A stretch of 64,000 nucleotides of DNA from Paraburkholderia xenovorans LB400. Lineage in GTDB: Bacteria; Pseudomonadota; Gammaproteobacteria; Burkholderiales; Burkholderiaceae. The notes beneath the pieces were generated by a model. That model was not told the DNA's origin and did no database searches. It was given only the letters and a program-made list of their open reading frames with translations. Position 1 is the stretch's first letter; each line of letters opens with the position of its first letter. The stretch is taken from contig NC_007952.1 of NCBI RefSeq assembly GCF_000013645.1, positions 868,001 to 932,000 of the forward strand. The letters run 5' to 3'. Positions 7,633 through 15,994 of this stretch are shown piece by piece. The position numbers and the translations under genes are program-made.

Positions 7633-8580
7633 CTACTGCTTATACACGCTCAATTCCTTGACGCGCGTGATCTTTTCGATCAGGTTCGCGCCTTCCTCCA
7701 TGAGAAAACGTTTGAACGCGACCGCTACCGGCGGCAGGCGCTTGTTCTTGCGGTGCACCACGTACCAGTTGAGCATGACCGGAAAGCTTTCGACGTCGAG
7801 CACGACCAGATGGCCGAGCTGCAGTTCGAGGCTGATCGTATGCGCGGACAGGAAGGCGATGCCCATGCCCGCGATCACGGCCTGCTTGATCGTCTCGGTG
7901 CTTTTGATCTCCATCGCGATCTTGAGGTTGGCGAGGCGCCCGGCGAAGCCTTCTTCCATCGAATTCCACGTGTCCGAGCCGCGTTCGCGCACGATGAACG
8001 CTTCGCTCGCCAACTGACCGATCCTGATGTTGCGCTTGTGCGCAAGCGGGTGCGTGGGTGCCGCCACGATCACGTACGGGTGCGGCGCGAACGGCTCGTT
8101 GGTCGCGTCGGTTTCGTGGGGCGGGCGCACCATCACCGCGAGATCGGTCTGATTGGTGGCGAGCTGATGCAGCAGTTCTTCGCGGTTGTGCACGGCGAGG
8201 TTGAGCACCACGCCCGAGTAGCGGCGCGTGAATTCGGCCAGCAGTCGGGGAAAGAAGTAGTCGCCCGCGCTGATCACCGCGACATTCAGCTTGCCGCCGG
8301 AGACGCCCTTGAGCTGGCTCATCGCTTCGTCCACTTCGTGGAACTGCTGGATGATCGCGCGGCTGTAGTGAAGCATCTCGGTGCCGGCCGGTGTCAGATA
8401 GATTTTCTTGCCGAGTTGTTCGAACAGCGGCAGCCCCGCGTGTTCTTCGAGTTGGCGCACCTGGGTGGAGACGGCCGGCTGTGTGAGATGCAATTCTTCC
8501 GCGGCGCGCGAGAAGCTCAGGTGGCGCGCCACCGTTTCGAAAACCTTGAGTTGACGCAGAGTCGCATTTCGCATCGTCAT
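7633..8580 (-). CDS. LysR-family regulator, CbbR-like
   Basis: The 315-residue protein has the LysR helix-turn-helix at about residues 5-65 (LRQLKVFETVARHLSFSRAAEELHLTQPAVSTQVRQLEE) and a periplasmic-binding-protein-like effector domain with LNVAVISAGDYFFPRLLAEF and IKQAVIAGMGIAFLSAHTI. The N-terminus is most like CbbR, the activator of carbon-fixation operons, but no cbb genes are near; it points away from oxlT at 8990. LysR activators usually act on the divergent neighbour, so control of oxlT by an oxalate-derived signal is a sensible inference. An AT-rich site in the shared intergenic region fits a binding site. Confidence 0.9.
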   Translation of the reverse strand: MTMRNATLRQLKVFETVARHLSFSRAAEELHLTQPAVSTQVRQLEEHAGLPLFEQLGKKIYLTPAGTEMLHYSRAIIQQFHEVDEAMSQLKGVSGGKLNVAVISAGDYFFPRLLAEFTRRYSGVVLNLAVHNREELLHQLATNQTDLAVMVRPPHETDATNEPFAPHPYVIVAAPTHPLAHKRNIRIGQLASEAFIVRERGSDTWNSMEEGFAGRLANLKIAMEIKSTETIKQAVIAGMGIAFLSAHTISLELQLGHLVVLDVESFPVMLNWYVVHRKNKRLPPVAVAFKRFLMEEGANLIEKITRVKELSVYKQ

Positions 8581-8989
8581 GGCCGATGTATAAGCAAACG
8601 TGAATCAACATAATAACAAACTTTAATTATTAGTAATTCAGCAATGACCCTAGCATGGCTCTGTATAAGAAAGCGGAAATGCCGCCGCAACGATCGGTAA
8701 AGTACTCGGGTTAACGCTGGGATTGCAGGCCTTTTCGGCGCGAGGTCCAGTGCTTCATCACAGTGCGGGACATTAATTGATCGGAATAAAGTACTTTCCC
8801 GAAAAGCGAAGATTCAAGCCGGCCGGATTTAAAAGCAGCGGATTAAAGACGCAAATATCAGATATTCCCGGGAGCACGGCTTTTCGGGTCATGACCATAA
8901 GGTGGGACGCATACAGCGCGGCATATCCCGAGGGGACTTCCTTCGCGACGTTGGCCGGCTGCACCACATAAATAGTGGAGACAAGGCTC
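8581..8989. other. Divergent regulatory region between LysR and oxlT
   Basis: No gene is seen. Bases 8605-8640 are markedly AT-rich and contain AAACTTTAATTATT (8618-8631), matching the shared motif at 7603 and 14064 with one change, overlapped by an AATTA/TAATT inverted repeat (8625-8638) of the kind LysR proteins bind. A second AT-rich block lies at 8780-8850. The oxlT Shine-Dalgarno GGAG is at 8977-8980. Confidence 0.6.
8618..8631. promoter_or_regulatory. Shared motif, copy 2 (one mismatch, inverted), candidate LysR site
   Basis: AAACTTTAATTATT is the reverse complement of AATAATTAAAGTTT, differing by one base from the copies at 7603 and 14064. It lies 38 bases upstream of the LysR start and about 360 bases upstream of oxlT. 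Confidence 0.45.
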
Positions 8990-10333
8990 ATGGACGATAT
9001 CACTCAGCAGACCACGGCCCGCGTGTTTTGGGCGAACCGTTGGTGGCAGCTCGTCATCGGCATGGTGTGCATGGCACTGGTCGCCAATCTTCAATATGCG
9101 TGGACGCTATTCGTCACGCCGATGAACGCGCGGCATCACTGGGGCGAGGCGTCCATTCAACTGGCGTTCGCAATCTTCATTCTGACCGAAACGTGGCTCG
9201 TGCCGCTCGAAGGCTGGCTCGTCGACAGGTTCGGGCCCCGGCCCGTGGTCGCCGGCGGCGCTGTGTGCGCGGGCGTTGCATGGGTGATGAATTCGTACGC
9301 GACGACCTTGCCGATGCTATACGTCTCCGCCGTCATCGCCGGGATCGGTGCGGGCGGCGTGTACGGCACGTGCGTGGGCAACGCGTTGAAATGGTTTCCT
9401 GACCGGCGCGGTCTCGCCGCGGGGCTCACGGCCGCGGGCTTCGGTGCGGGTGCGGCGGTGACGGTGATTCCGATCGCCAACATGATTACGCGCTCGGGCT
9501 ACGAGCACACGTTCTTCTTCTTCGGCATCCTGCAAGGCGGCTGCATTCTGGCGCTCGCGCTGCTATTGAAGAAGCCCAACCTGCGCCAGCAACCCGCACC
9601 GAAGAAAAAGTTCGCCGTCTCGAAGGTGGACTTCACGCCGGGCCAGATGATCAGGACACCGGTGTTCTGGGTGATCTACGTTTCGTTCGTGGCGGTGGCC
9701 GCGGGCGGTTTGATGGCGACCGCGCAGATCGGTCCGATCGCCAAAGACTGGGGTCTCGCTCGCATCCCGATGACGATCTTCGGCATGACCTTGCCGCTGC
9801 TGACCGCCACGCTCTCCATCGACAATGTGTGCAACGGCTTTACGCGTCCGCTGTGCGGTTTCATTTCCGACAAGCTCGGCCGTGAAAACACCATGTTCGT
9901 GATCTTTATCGGCGAGGGTCTCGCGCTGCTCGGCCTGATGCAATACGGTACCAATCCGTATGCGTTCATGACATTCGCCGCGTTGATCTTCCTCTTCTGG
10001 GGCGAGATATTCTCGATCTTCCCGGCAATCTGTGCCGATACCTTCGGCAGTAAATATGCGGCGGCCAACGCGGGCACCTTGTACACCGCTAAGGGCACGG
10101 CTTCGCTGCTGGTGCCGGTTGCTTCGGTCCTGTCGGCGACCGGCGGCTGGAGTCTCGTCTTCATCGTCTCCGCCGTGGTGACGATCGCCGCGGGTGTCTC
10201 AGCGAAATTCATACTCGCGCCGATGCGCGCGCGCTGGATCGAAACACACGATGAGCCCCAGGGCGTGCTGGCGGTGGCCGGCACCGCCAAGGCCTCGCGG
10301 ATGAGCCACTGGCCCGAGCAGACAGGGGAATAG
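8990..10333 (+). CDS. oxlT: Oxalate:formate antiporter, OxlT type
   Basis: The 447-residue, 12-helix MFS protein resembles Oxalobacter formigenes OxlT in the order of its segments: NRWWQLVIGMVCMALVANLQYAWTLF at the first helix, KWFPDRRGLAAGLTAAGFGAG, DFTPGQMIRTPVFWVIY, GFTRPLCGFISDKLGR and LYTAKGTASLLVP. OxlT binds oxalate with Arg272 and Lys355; the matching residues here are Arg286 (FTRPLCG) and Lys368 (TAKGTAS), both kept. I chose the ATG at 8990 because GGAG stands nine bases before it; a GTG at 8975 is in frame but has no site. It lies opposite a LysR gene and upstream of another. With frc it supports oxalate uptake and formate release. Confidence 0.88.
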   Translation: MDDITQQTTARVFWANRWWQLVIGMVCMALVANLQYAWTLFVTPMNARHHWGEASIQLAFAIFILTETWLVPLEGWLVDRFGPRPVVAGGAVCAGVAWVMNSYATTLPMLYVSAVIAGIGAGGVYGTCVGNALKWFPDRRGLAAGLTAAGFGAGAAVTVIPIANMITRSGYEHTFFFFGILQGGCILALALLLKKPNLRQQPAPKKKFAVSKVDFTPGQMIRTPVFWVIYVSFVAVAAGGLMATAQIGPIAKDWGLARIPMTIFGMTLPLLTATLSIDNVCNGFTRPLCGFISDKLGRENTMFVIFIGEGLALLGLMQYGTNPYAFMTFAALIFLFWGEIFSIFPAICADTFGSKYAAANAGTLYTAKGTASLLVPVASVLSATGGWSLVFIVSAVVTIAAGVSAKFILAPMRARWIETHDEPQGVLAVAGTAKASRMSHWPEQTGE

Positions 10334-10363
10334 GGTGAGCGGCCCGCGCCCGGTAGCGACGTC

Positions 10364-11347
10364 ATGAATGTTTCGTTGCAGCAACTCAAGGTGTTCGTCG
10401 CGGTTGCGCGCGAGCGGAGTTTTACGCGCGCGGCGCGTGAGTTCGATCTGACGCAATCGGCAGTGAGCCGCTGTGTGCGCGAGCTCGAAGAAGCCGTGGA
10501 ACTGAAACTCTTCGACCGTACCACGCGCCAGGTCGAACTGACCCATGCAGGTGCGAGTCTCGAACGAAGGATTGGCCGACTGCTGGATGAAATCGAACTG
10601 ACGCTGCGTGAAGAACGGGCTGCTTATGACGGCCACACCGGCGTGGTGGTGCTGGCGAGCAATCCCGTGCTGTCGTCGGGTTGGGTGGCGCAGGGGCTTG
10701 CACGATGCGCGGCGGCTTTTCCGGAGTTGATCGTCTCCGTCAGGGATCAGCCGCAAGGCGGCGTGCTCGCGAGTGTCGAGCAAGGCGAAGTGGACTTCGG
10801 CGTGGTGTCGCTGGCCGAACCGCTCGCCGGCGACCTGTTGCACGCGCAAGTGGTTTTCACGACGCCGCTCCACGCGGTGATGCCGCCCGCGCATCCGCTT
10901 GCACGCCATGCCGCCGTTGCATGGAGCGCGTTGCACGAATGGGCGCTCGTCACGCTGAACGCCGACGCGGGCATGCGCCCAGCGCTCGAACTTGCCTTTA
11001 ACTCGGGCGGAGTGAAGCGCAGGCCGGTGCAGGAGTTCGGGCATGTCGCGGCGGTCCTGCGCATGGTCGAACTGGGGCTCGGCATCGGCGTATTACCTGT
11101 CGACGGGCATTGGCCCGAAGTGAGCTCCTCGCTCGTGAGCCGGCCGCTCTCGCCCGCGATGAATCTGACGACGCTCCTCGTGCATCGCCGCAACCGTTCT
11201 CTCAGACCCAACGCCGCGGCCGCCTGGGCACAGTTCTCCACGCCGGCCGGCGCGATTTCGAATGCCGCCGACGTGTCGCCGTGCGCTTCGCAAGCGCGAC
11301 CGGGGTCGAGTGTTGCACGCGACGGCGCCGTGCTCCACGAGCCCTAG
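10364..11347 (+). CDS. LysR-family transcriptional regulator
   Basis: This 327-residue protein has a standard LysR DNA-binding domain (LQQLKVFVAVARERSFTRAAREFDLTQSAVSRCVRELEE, about residues 4-60) and an effector domain with GVVVLASNPVLSSGWVAQGL and LRMVELGLGIGVLPV. About 35 residues at the C-terminus (after WAQFSTPAG) are low-complexity and beyond the usual LysR end. It follows oxlT by 30 bases on the same strand and precedes an aldehyde dehydrogenase by 79 bases, so it may be co-transcribed with oxlT. Its target is unknown. Confidence 0.88.
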   Translation: MNVSLQQLKVFVAVARERSFTRAAREFDLTQSAVSRCVRELEEAVELKLFDRTTRQVELTHAGASLERRIGRLLDEIELTLREERAAYDGHTGVVVLASNPVLSSGWVAQGLARCAAAFPELIVSVRDQPQGGVLASVEQGEVDFGVVSLAEPLAGDLLHAQVVFTTPLHAVMPPAHPLARHAAVAWSALHEWALVTLNADAGMRPALELAFNSGGVKRRPVQEFGHVAAVLRMVELGLGIGVLPVDGHWPEVSSSLVSRPLSPAMNLTTLLVHRRNRSLRPNAAAAWAQFSTPAGAISNAADVSPCASQARPGSSVARDGAVLHEP

Positions 11348-11426
11348 CCACGCTACTCGTTGCGAGCCGGTTCGCAAATATTCAGCCCATTCACTATCGT
11401 AGCCAGCATTTCAGGCAAGGAGCTTC

Positions 11427-12881
11427 ATGATGGAAACTGAAACCGACCTCAGGCGCCATGATCTGCTGATCGACGGCAAGCGCTTGCCACCCGGCACCGG
11501 CGAGTATTCCGTCGACATCGACCCCGCCACCGAAGAGCCGATCGCGCTGGTAGCGCAAGGCAGCGCCGCCGACGTGGACGCGGCCGTGCACGCGGCACGT
11601 GCCGCACTGAAAGTGTGGAACGCGATACGGAGCGCCGAGCGCGGCCGCATTCTGATGCGTCTTGCCGGCCTGATGCGCGCGAATCTCGAGGAACTCGCCG
11701 CGCTCGAAAGCCTCGATGCCGGCAAGCCGATCGCCGCGGTGATGCGTCAGGACATTCCGGCCGCGATCGATACGCTCGAATACTACGCAGGCTGGTGCGA
11801 CAAGATCAACGGCCAGGTCGTGCCGGTGCGGCCCGATGCATTGACGTACACATTGCGTGAACCGGTCGGTGTGGTCGCCGCGATCGTGCCGTGGAATTTC
11901 CCGCTGATGATCGGCATGTGGAAGATCGCGCCGGCGCTCGCGTGCGGGTGCACGCTGATCGTCAAGCCCGCGGAGATCACGCCGCTGAGCGCGCTGCGCA
12001 TCGGCGAACTCGCACTCGAAGCGGGCGTACCGCCGGGCGTGCTGAATATCGTCACGGGCAAGGGACGCGTGGTCGGCGACGCGCTGGTCGCGCATCCCGG
12101 CGTCGACAAGGTGACGTTCACGGGCTCGCCTTCCGTGGGGCGCGGCATTCTGCAAGGCGCGGCCGGCAATTTCAAGCGCGTCACGCTGGAACTCGGCGGC
12201 AAATCGGCCAACCTGATTTTCCCGGATGCCAATCTCGACAACGCGGTGCGCGCGGCGGCGGCGGGCATCTTCTTCAATACCGGCCAGGTGTGTTCGGCCG
12301 GCTCGCGCATTCTCGCCCATCGCGATGTGTACGACGAAGTAGTCGAGCGCCTCGCCGCCCGAGCCAGGTCGATCAAGGTCGGCGATCCGTCGTCACGCGA
12401 AACGTCGATGGGGCCGCTCATCTCCGCGGCGCAGATGAAAACGGTGCTGGGCTATGTCGAAACGGGGCGCGCCGAAGGGGCGTCGCTCGTGACCGGCGGC
12501 GCGCGGGTGGGCGAGCGCGGCTTCTTTGTCGAGCCGACTGTCTTTGCCGACGTCGAGCATGAAATGCGCATTTCGCAGGAGGAAATCTTCGGTCCGGTGG
12601 TGAGCGTGATCCGCTTCGACGACGAAGCCGACGCGATACGGATTGCTAACGGTACGTTATATAGCCTCGCCGCGGGCGTGTGGAGCGCGGATATCGGCCG
12701 CGTACACCGGGTGGCACGGGATCTGAGGGCGGGGACCGTGTGGATCAATACCTATGGCTACACCGATGTGCGCCTGCCGTGGGGCGGATCCGGCGACTCG
12801 GGGTTCGGCCGCGAACACGGTGACGTCGCGATTGAGAATTTCACCGAACCCAAGGCGGTGTGGCTCGCTATCGACCAGTAG
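11427..12881 (+). CDS. NAD(P)-dependent aldehyde dehydrogenase
   Basis: The 484-residue enzyme belongs to the ALDH superfamily, closest in pattern to the betaine/gamma-aminobutyraldehyde/phenylacetaldehyde dehydrogenase group. Visible are the cofactor-site PWNFPLMIGMWKIAPALACG, the FTGSPSVGRGI loop, the general-base glutamate in VTLELGGKSANLIF, and the catalytic cysteine in FFNTGQVCSAGSR, followed by EEIFGPVVSV. It oxidises an aldehyde to its acid in the cytoplasm. The substrate is not clear; in this setting glyoxal, glycolaldehyde or glyoxylate-type compounds are possible. The start is ATGATG at 11427/11430 after AAGGAG. A bidirectional terminator separates it from the convergent panE-like gene. 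Confidence 0.9.
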   Translation: MMETETDLRRHDLLIDGKRLPPGTGEYSVDIDPATEEPIALVAQGSAADVDAAVHAARAALKVWNAIRSAERGRILMRLAGLMRANLEELAALESLDAGKPIAAVMRQDIPAAIDTLEYYAGWCDKINGQVVPVRPDALTYTLREPVGVVAAIVPWNFPLMIGMWKIAPALACGCTLIVKPAEITPLSALRIGELALEAGVPPGVLNIVTGKGRVVGDALVAHPGVDKVTFTGSPSVGRGILQGAAGNFKRVTLELGGKSANLIFPDANLDNAVRAAAAGIFFNTGQVCSAGSRILAHRDVYDEVVERLAARARSIKVGDPSSRETSMGPLISAAQMKTVLGYVETGRAEGASLVTGGARVGERGFFVEPTVFADVEHEMRISQEEIFGPVVSVIRFDDEADAIRIANGTLYSLAAGVWSADIGRVHRVARDLRAGTVWINTYGYTDVRLPWGGSGDSGFGREHGDVAIENFTEPKAVWLAIDQ

Positions 12882-12890
12882 CGGCGAATA

Positions 12891-12931
12891 AAAGAGGATC
12901 GAATGCGCGTGTGGCATTCGATCCTCTTTTT
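12891..12931. terminator. Bidirectional Rho-independent terminator
   Basis: A 16-base perfect stem (AAAGAGGATCGAATGC, 12891-12906, with its complement at 12914-12929), a 7-base loop and flanking A and T runs. It sits between the convergent aldehyde dehydrogenase and PanE-like genes and can serve both. Confidence 0.92.
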
Positions 12932-12981
12932 GCTTGCGGACGCTTGGCGATAAACGTCTTGTGATTCCGCATTCGGGGATC

Positions 12982-13959
12982 TCAATTCCCCTGCAACGCC
13001 ATCCGTTCGCGCAGTTTGACGAGTGCCAGCACGACATCGATAGTGGGCGTGGGCTCGGCAACGAGGCGTCCCATTTCCTGCACGACGGTCAACAGCGGAT
13101 CGATCTCCATCGGCCGGCGGTTCTCCAGATCCACCAGCGTCGAGGTCTTGTGCGCGCCGACCGCGCCCGCGCCATCAATGCGCTTTTCCACATCCACGCG
13201 AAAGTGCACGCCGAATTGATCTGCAATGCGTTTGGCCTCCAGCATCATCGTGCGCGATACGGCGCGTGTGCCGGGGTCGCTGGTGAGCACGTCGAGCGTG
13301 GCGTGCGTCAAGGCGCTGATCGGGTTGAAGCACAGGTTGCCCCATAGCTTGAGCCAGATTTCATCGCGGATATTGTCGCGGATCGGCGCTTCGAAACCGG
13401 CCGCCTGCATGATCTCGTGCAATTGCTGAATGCGCGGCGTGCGCTCTCCGCTCGGCTCGCCAATCGGGAATTTCTTGCCATACACATGCTTGATGACGCC
13501 GGGTTCGACGATTTCGGCGGCGGGATAGAGCACGCAGCCGATCGCCCGTTCGGGGCCGAGCTTCGTCCATTGAGCGCCGTCCGGGTCGACACTGGCGAGG
13601 CGCGTGCCCGCGAACCTGCCGCCGTGCTGATAGAAATACCAATACGGAATGCCGTTGACGCCCGTGACGATCGCCGTATGTTTGCCGAGCAATGGCTGCA
13701 TGGCGTCGACTACGCCGGGCAGCGAGTGCGCTTTCAATGTGACGATCACGAAGTCCTGCACGCCGAGCTCGCTCGGGTCGGACGTGCAGCGTACCGGCGC
13801 GCTGTACGTCTCGCCGTCCATGATCAGACGCGCGCCGTGTTCGCGCATGGCCGCGAGATGCGCGCCGCGTGCGACGAAACTCACATCCGCGCCGGCGCGT
13901 GCGAGCTGCACCCCCATCAAGCCGCCGATCGCTCCCGCTCCGAAGATACAGATCTTCAT
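12982..13959 (-). CDS. PanE/ApbA-family reductase (ketopantoate or oxalyl-CoA reductase)
   Basis: The 325-residue protein has an N-terminal Rossmann fold (MKICIFGAGAIGGLMGVQLA) and the C-terminal helical domain of the 2-dehydropantoate 2-reductase family, with the lysine-containing VTLKAH and the WLKLWGNLCFNPISALTHAT substrate-site segment. I chose the ATG at 13959 because GAGGAGCGG precedes it; the longer frame has no such site. PanE makes pantoate for CoA synthesis, but in Methylobacterium extorquens a PanE paralogue next to frc is an oxalyl-CoA reductase producing glyoxylate. Proximity to frc and oxlT, plus the shared promoter motif at 14064, makes that role plausible here; sequence alone cannot decide. 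Confidence 0.85.
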   Translation of the reverse strand: MKICIFGAGAIGGLMGVQLARAGADVSFVARGAHLAAMREHGARLIMDGETYSAPVRCTSDPSELGVQDFVIVTLKAHSLPGVVDAMQPLLGKHTAIVTGVNGIPYWYFYQHGGRFAGTRLASVDPDGAQWTKLGPERAIGCVLYPAAEIVEPGVIKHVYGKKFPIGEPSGERTPRIQQLHEIMQAAGFEAPIRDNIRDEIWLKLWGNLCFNPISALTHATLDVLTSDPGTRAVSRTMMLEAKRIADQFGVHFRVDVEKRIDGAGAVGAHKTSTLVDLENRRPMEIDPLLTVVQEMGRLVAEPTPTIDVVLALVKLRERMALQGN

Positions 13960-14422
13960 GATGCCGCTCCTCTGACGATGAATAGTCGCTTGCCCGGTGC
14001 CGTATATCGCCGCGCACGGTCTCTGGGTCATTGGTCGAGGATAAGGGCGCGAGACGATTGCAGATAGTTAAAGTTTCTCAGTCAGTCCATTAGGGATAGG
14101 TTATGCACGGCGAGAGGCTGGACTGTTTTTAGAAGTTTCAAAAACCGATCCAAAAACTAGGCTCGGAAGCTGACAAATGCAGTGTCTGATTCGGAAATTT
14201 CCCGTTTTTGGGCAATCCTGATGGGCGCAGAATGCGATCTCTTTGAAACGTGATGCATTCGGTTGGCATTGCAAACGGACTGTATTGAGAGTGATGCCAT
14301 GTGGCCGAGGATCGTTTTGGACTATTCCGTCATGTTTGCGCATATGGCGCCGGTGAACCGCTTACTCAGCGTCGAAGCCGGCGTTCAGCGCCGCAGCGCT
14401 GCCGGGTGCTAAGGCAAGCGCC
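13960..14422. other. Divergent intergenic region, panE-like and exopolysaccharide promoters
   Basis: No gene is seen. The panE-like Shine-Dalgarno lies at 13964-13972 and a shared 14-base motif at 14064-14077. Bases 14080-14260 are AT-richer than the surroundings, fitting the long leader usual upstream of polysaccharide operons. I looked for the E. coli ops element GGCGGTAG and did not find it. Confidence 0.55.
14064..14077. promoter_or_regulatory. Shared 14-base motif, copy 3
   Basis: ATAGTTAAAGTTTC, identical to 7603-7616, 105 bases upstream of the panE-like start and in the same orientation relative to its gene as the copy upstream of 7536. Confidence 0.5.
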
Positions 14423-15838
14423 ATGCGAACGGCAATTCGTCAACCCGCCGGCCGGAATTTCGCGGACGTGGACAGCATGCTGGCTCGTCTGCTCGACGTG
14501 ATGCTCATCGCGTTGGGCGCGGCGCTGGCCTCGTTCGCGCTTACGCCCCACGCAGGGCTGTCGATTTTCGAGGGCGCTTTCGTCGCGTTCGACATGGCCT
14601 TCGCCATTTTGCTGCTGCCGTGGTTCGGCGTGTACGACTCATGGCGTGGCCGCTCGAAATGGCGTTTGGCTACCAACATCGTATTCGGCTGGATCGCGGT
14701 GCAGATTTGCGGTCTTGCCATGTTGTTCCTGCTTCACCGTGCCGCGTCGGTGTCCCGCCTGTGGTGCGTGAGTTGGACCGCGATCACGGCGGTCGGGCTG
14801 GTCGCTTCGCGGCTTCTGGTGCACGCGGTTCTCGGCCGCCTGAGGCGTGCGGGCGGGAATCTGCGGTTGGTGGCGGTGGTGGGTGCCGGCGCGCATCGCG
14901 ACCGGGTAATCGCCAATATCGTGCGCTCGCCGGACGCGGGCTTCCGGGCGGTTGCGACTTTCAATACGCGGCAGGCGCGTGAGTGCGATTTTCCCGGCTT
15001 GCCGTCGTTCGGGCGTCTGCGGGAATTCGCGGAGTGGGTGCGCCGCGAACAGATCGAAGAGGTCTGGCTCGCGTTGCCGATGTCAGAAGAGGACACCGTA
15101 TTGCGGATCCTCGACGAATTCAGCGGCGACCTCGTGAATTTGCGCTTCATTCCCGACGTGCGCAGCCTCGCGATGTTCGATCGCAACGTGATCGATCTGG
15201 TCGGTGCGCCGGCCATCAATCTGATGGCTTCGCCAATGACACCGTATGCCCTGATCCAGAAGGCGCTTTTTGACCGGCTGTTTGCGGCTGCGGCATTGCT
15301 TGCGCTGACGCCCGTGATGCTTTCGATTGCGGTTGCCGTCAAGGTGACTTCGAAGGGGCCGGTGCTGTTTACCCAGCGGCGCAAGGGCGCGGACGGGCGC
15401 GTCTTTCGCATTTACAAGTTTCGTTCGATGCGCGAGCACGCGTCGCGGCCCGGTGTGGTTCGCCAGGCCACGCGAGGCGATCCGCGTGTCACGCGCGTGG
15501 GAGCGTTCCTGCGTCGTACGAGCCTCGATGAGTTGCCGCAGTTTCTGAATGTGCTGCGCGGAGAAATGTCGGTAGTGGGACCACGGCCGCACGCGATCGA
15601 ACACGACGACCAGTACCGGAGCATCGTCGACGGGTATATCCATCGCTACCGGATCAAACCCGGCATTACAGGATGGGCGCAGGTGAATGGCTTTCGCGGT
15701 GAGACGGACCGGATCGAAAAGATGCAGGCGCGCGTGGAGCACGATCTGTACTACTTGCGCAACTGGTCGTTTGGATTGGATATGCGCATCGTTTTTGCAA
15801 CGGTGGTGAGGGGGTTGCGGCATCGGAATGCGTATTGA
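14423..15838 (+). CDS. Undecaprenyl-phosphate glycosyl-1-phosphate transferase (WcaJ-like)
   Basis: The 471-residue membrane protein starts a polysaccharide repeat unit by placing a sugar-1-phosphate, usually glucose, on undecaprenyl phosphate at the inner membrane. The N-terminal half has about four helices and a CoA-binding-like Rossmann segment (LVAVVGAGAHRDRVIANIV). The C-terminal catalytic half has the family blocks GPVLFTQRRKGADGRVFRIY, KFRSM, RRTSLDELPQFLNVLRGEMS, VGPRPHA and YRIKPGITGWAQVNGFRGET. AAGG precedes the ATG. It is the first gene of the exopolysaccharide cluster, 156 bases ahead of wza. The exact sugar cannot be told from sequence. Confidence 0.92.
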   Translation: MRTAIRQPAGRNFADVDSMLARLLDVMLIALGAALASFALTPHAGLSIFEGAFVAFDMAFAILLLPWFGVYDSWRGRSKWRLATNIVFGWIAVQICGLAMLFLLHRAASVSRLWCVSWTAITAVGLVASRLLVHAVLGRLRRAGGNLRLVAVVGAGAHRDRVIANIVRSPDAGFRAVATFNTRQARECDFPGLPSFGRLREFAEWVRREQIEEVWLALPMSEEDTVLRILDEFSGDLVNLRFIPDVRSLAMFDRNVIDLVGAPAINLMASPMTPYALIQKALFDRLFAAAALLALTPVMLSIAVAVKVTSKGPVLFTQRRKGADGRVFRIYKFRSMREHASRPGVVRQATRGDPRVTRVGAFLRRTSLDELPQFLNVLRGEMSVVGPRPHAIEHDDQYRSIVDGYIHRYRIKPGITGWAQVNGFRGETDRIEKMQARVEHDLYYLRNWSFGLDMRIVFATVVRGLRHRNAY

Positions 15839-15994
15839 AATGCGACGTCATGACTTTCCTTCAATCAGGCTGAATATGAAGTACTGCTGATTGGAAGAGA
15901 CGGCGCATAGCCCAGTGGAACATGAATCAGATCTGCCCAATAGCGGGCAGCGAGAACGTCGCTTCGGCGCGTTTTCTTGAATAGGTTGAGTGCG

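Noticed and set aside
7120..8613. A 497-codon plus-strand frame opposite the LysR gene
   Set aside because: Antisense shadow of the LysR gene and the small gene before it; no domain and no plausible start.
14032..14422. JUMPstart/ops element ahead of the polysaccharide genes
   Set aside because: I searched for GGCGGTAG and found none in this interval.
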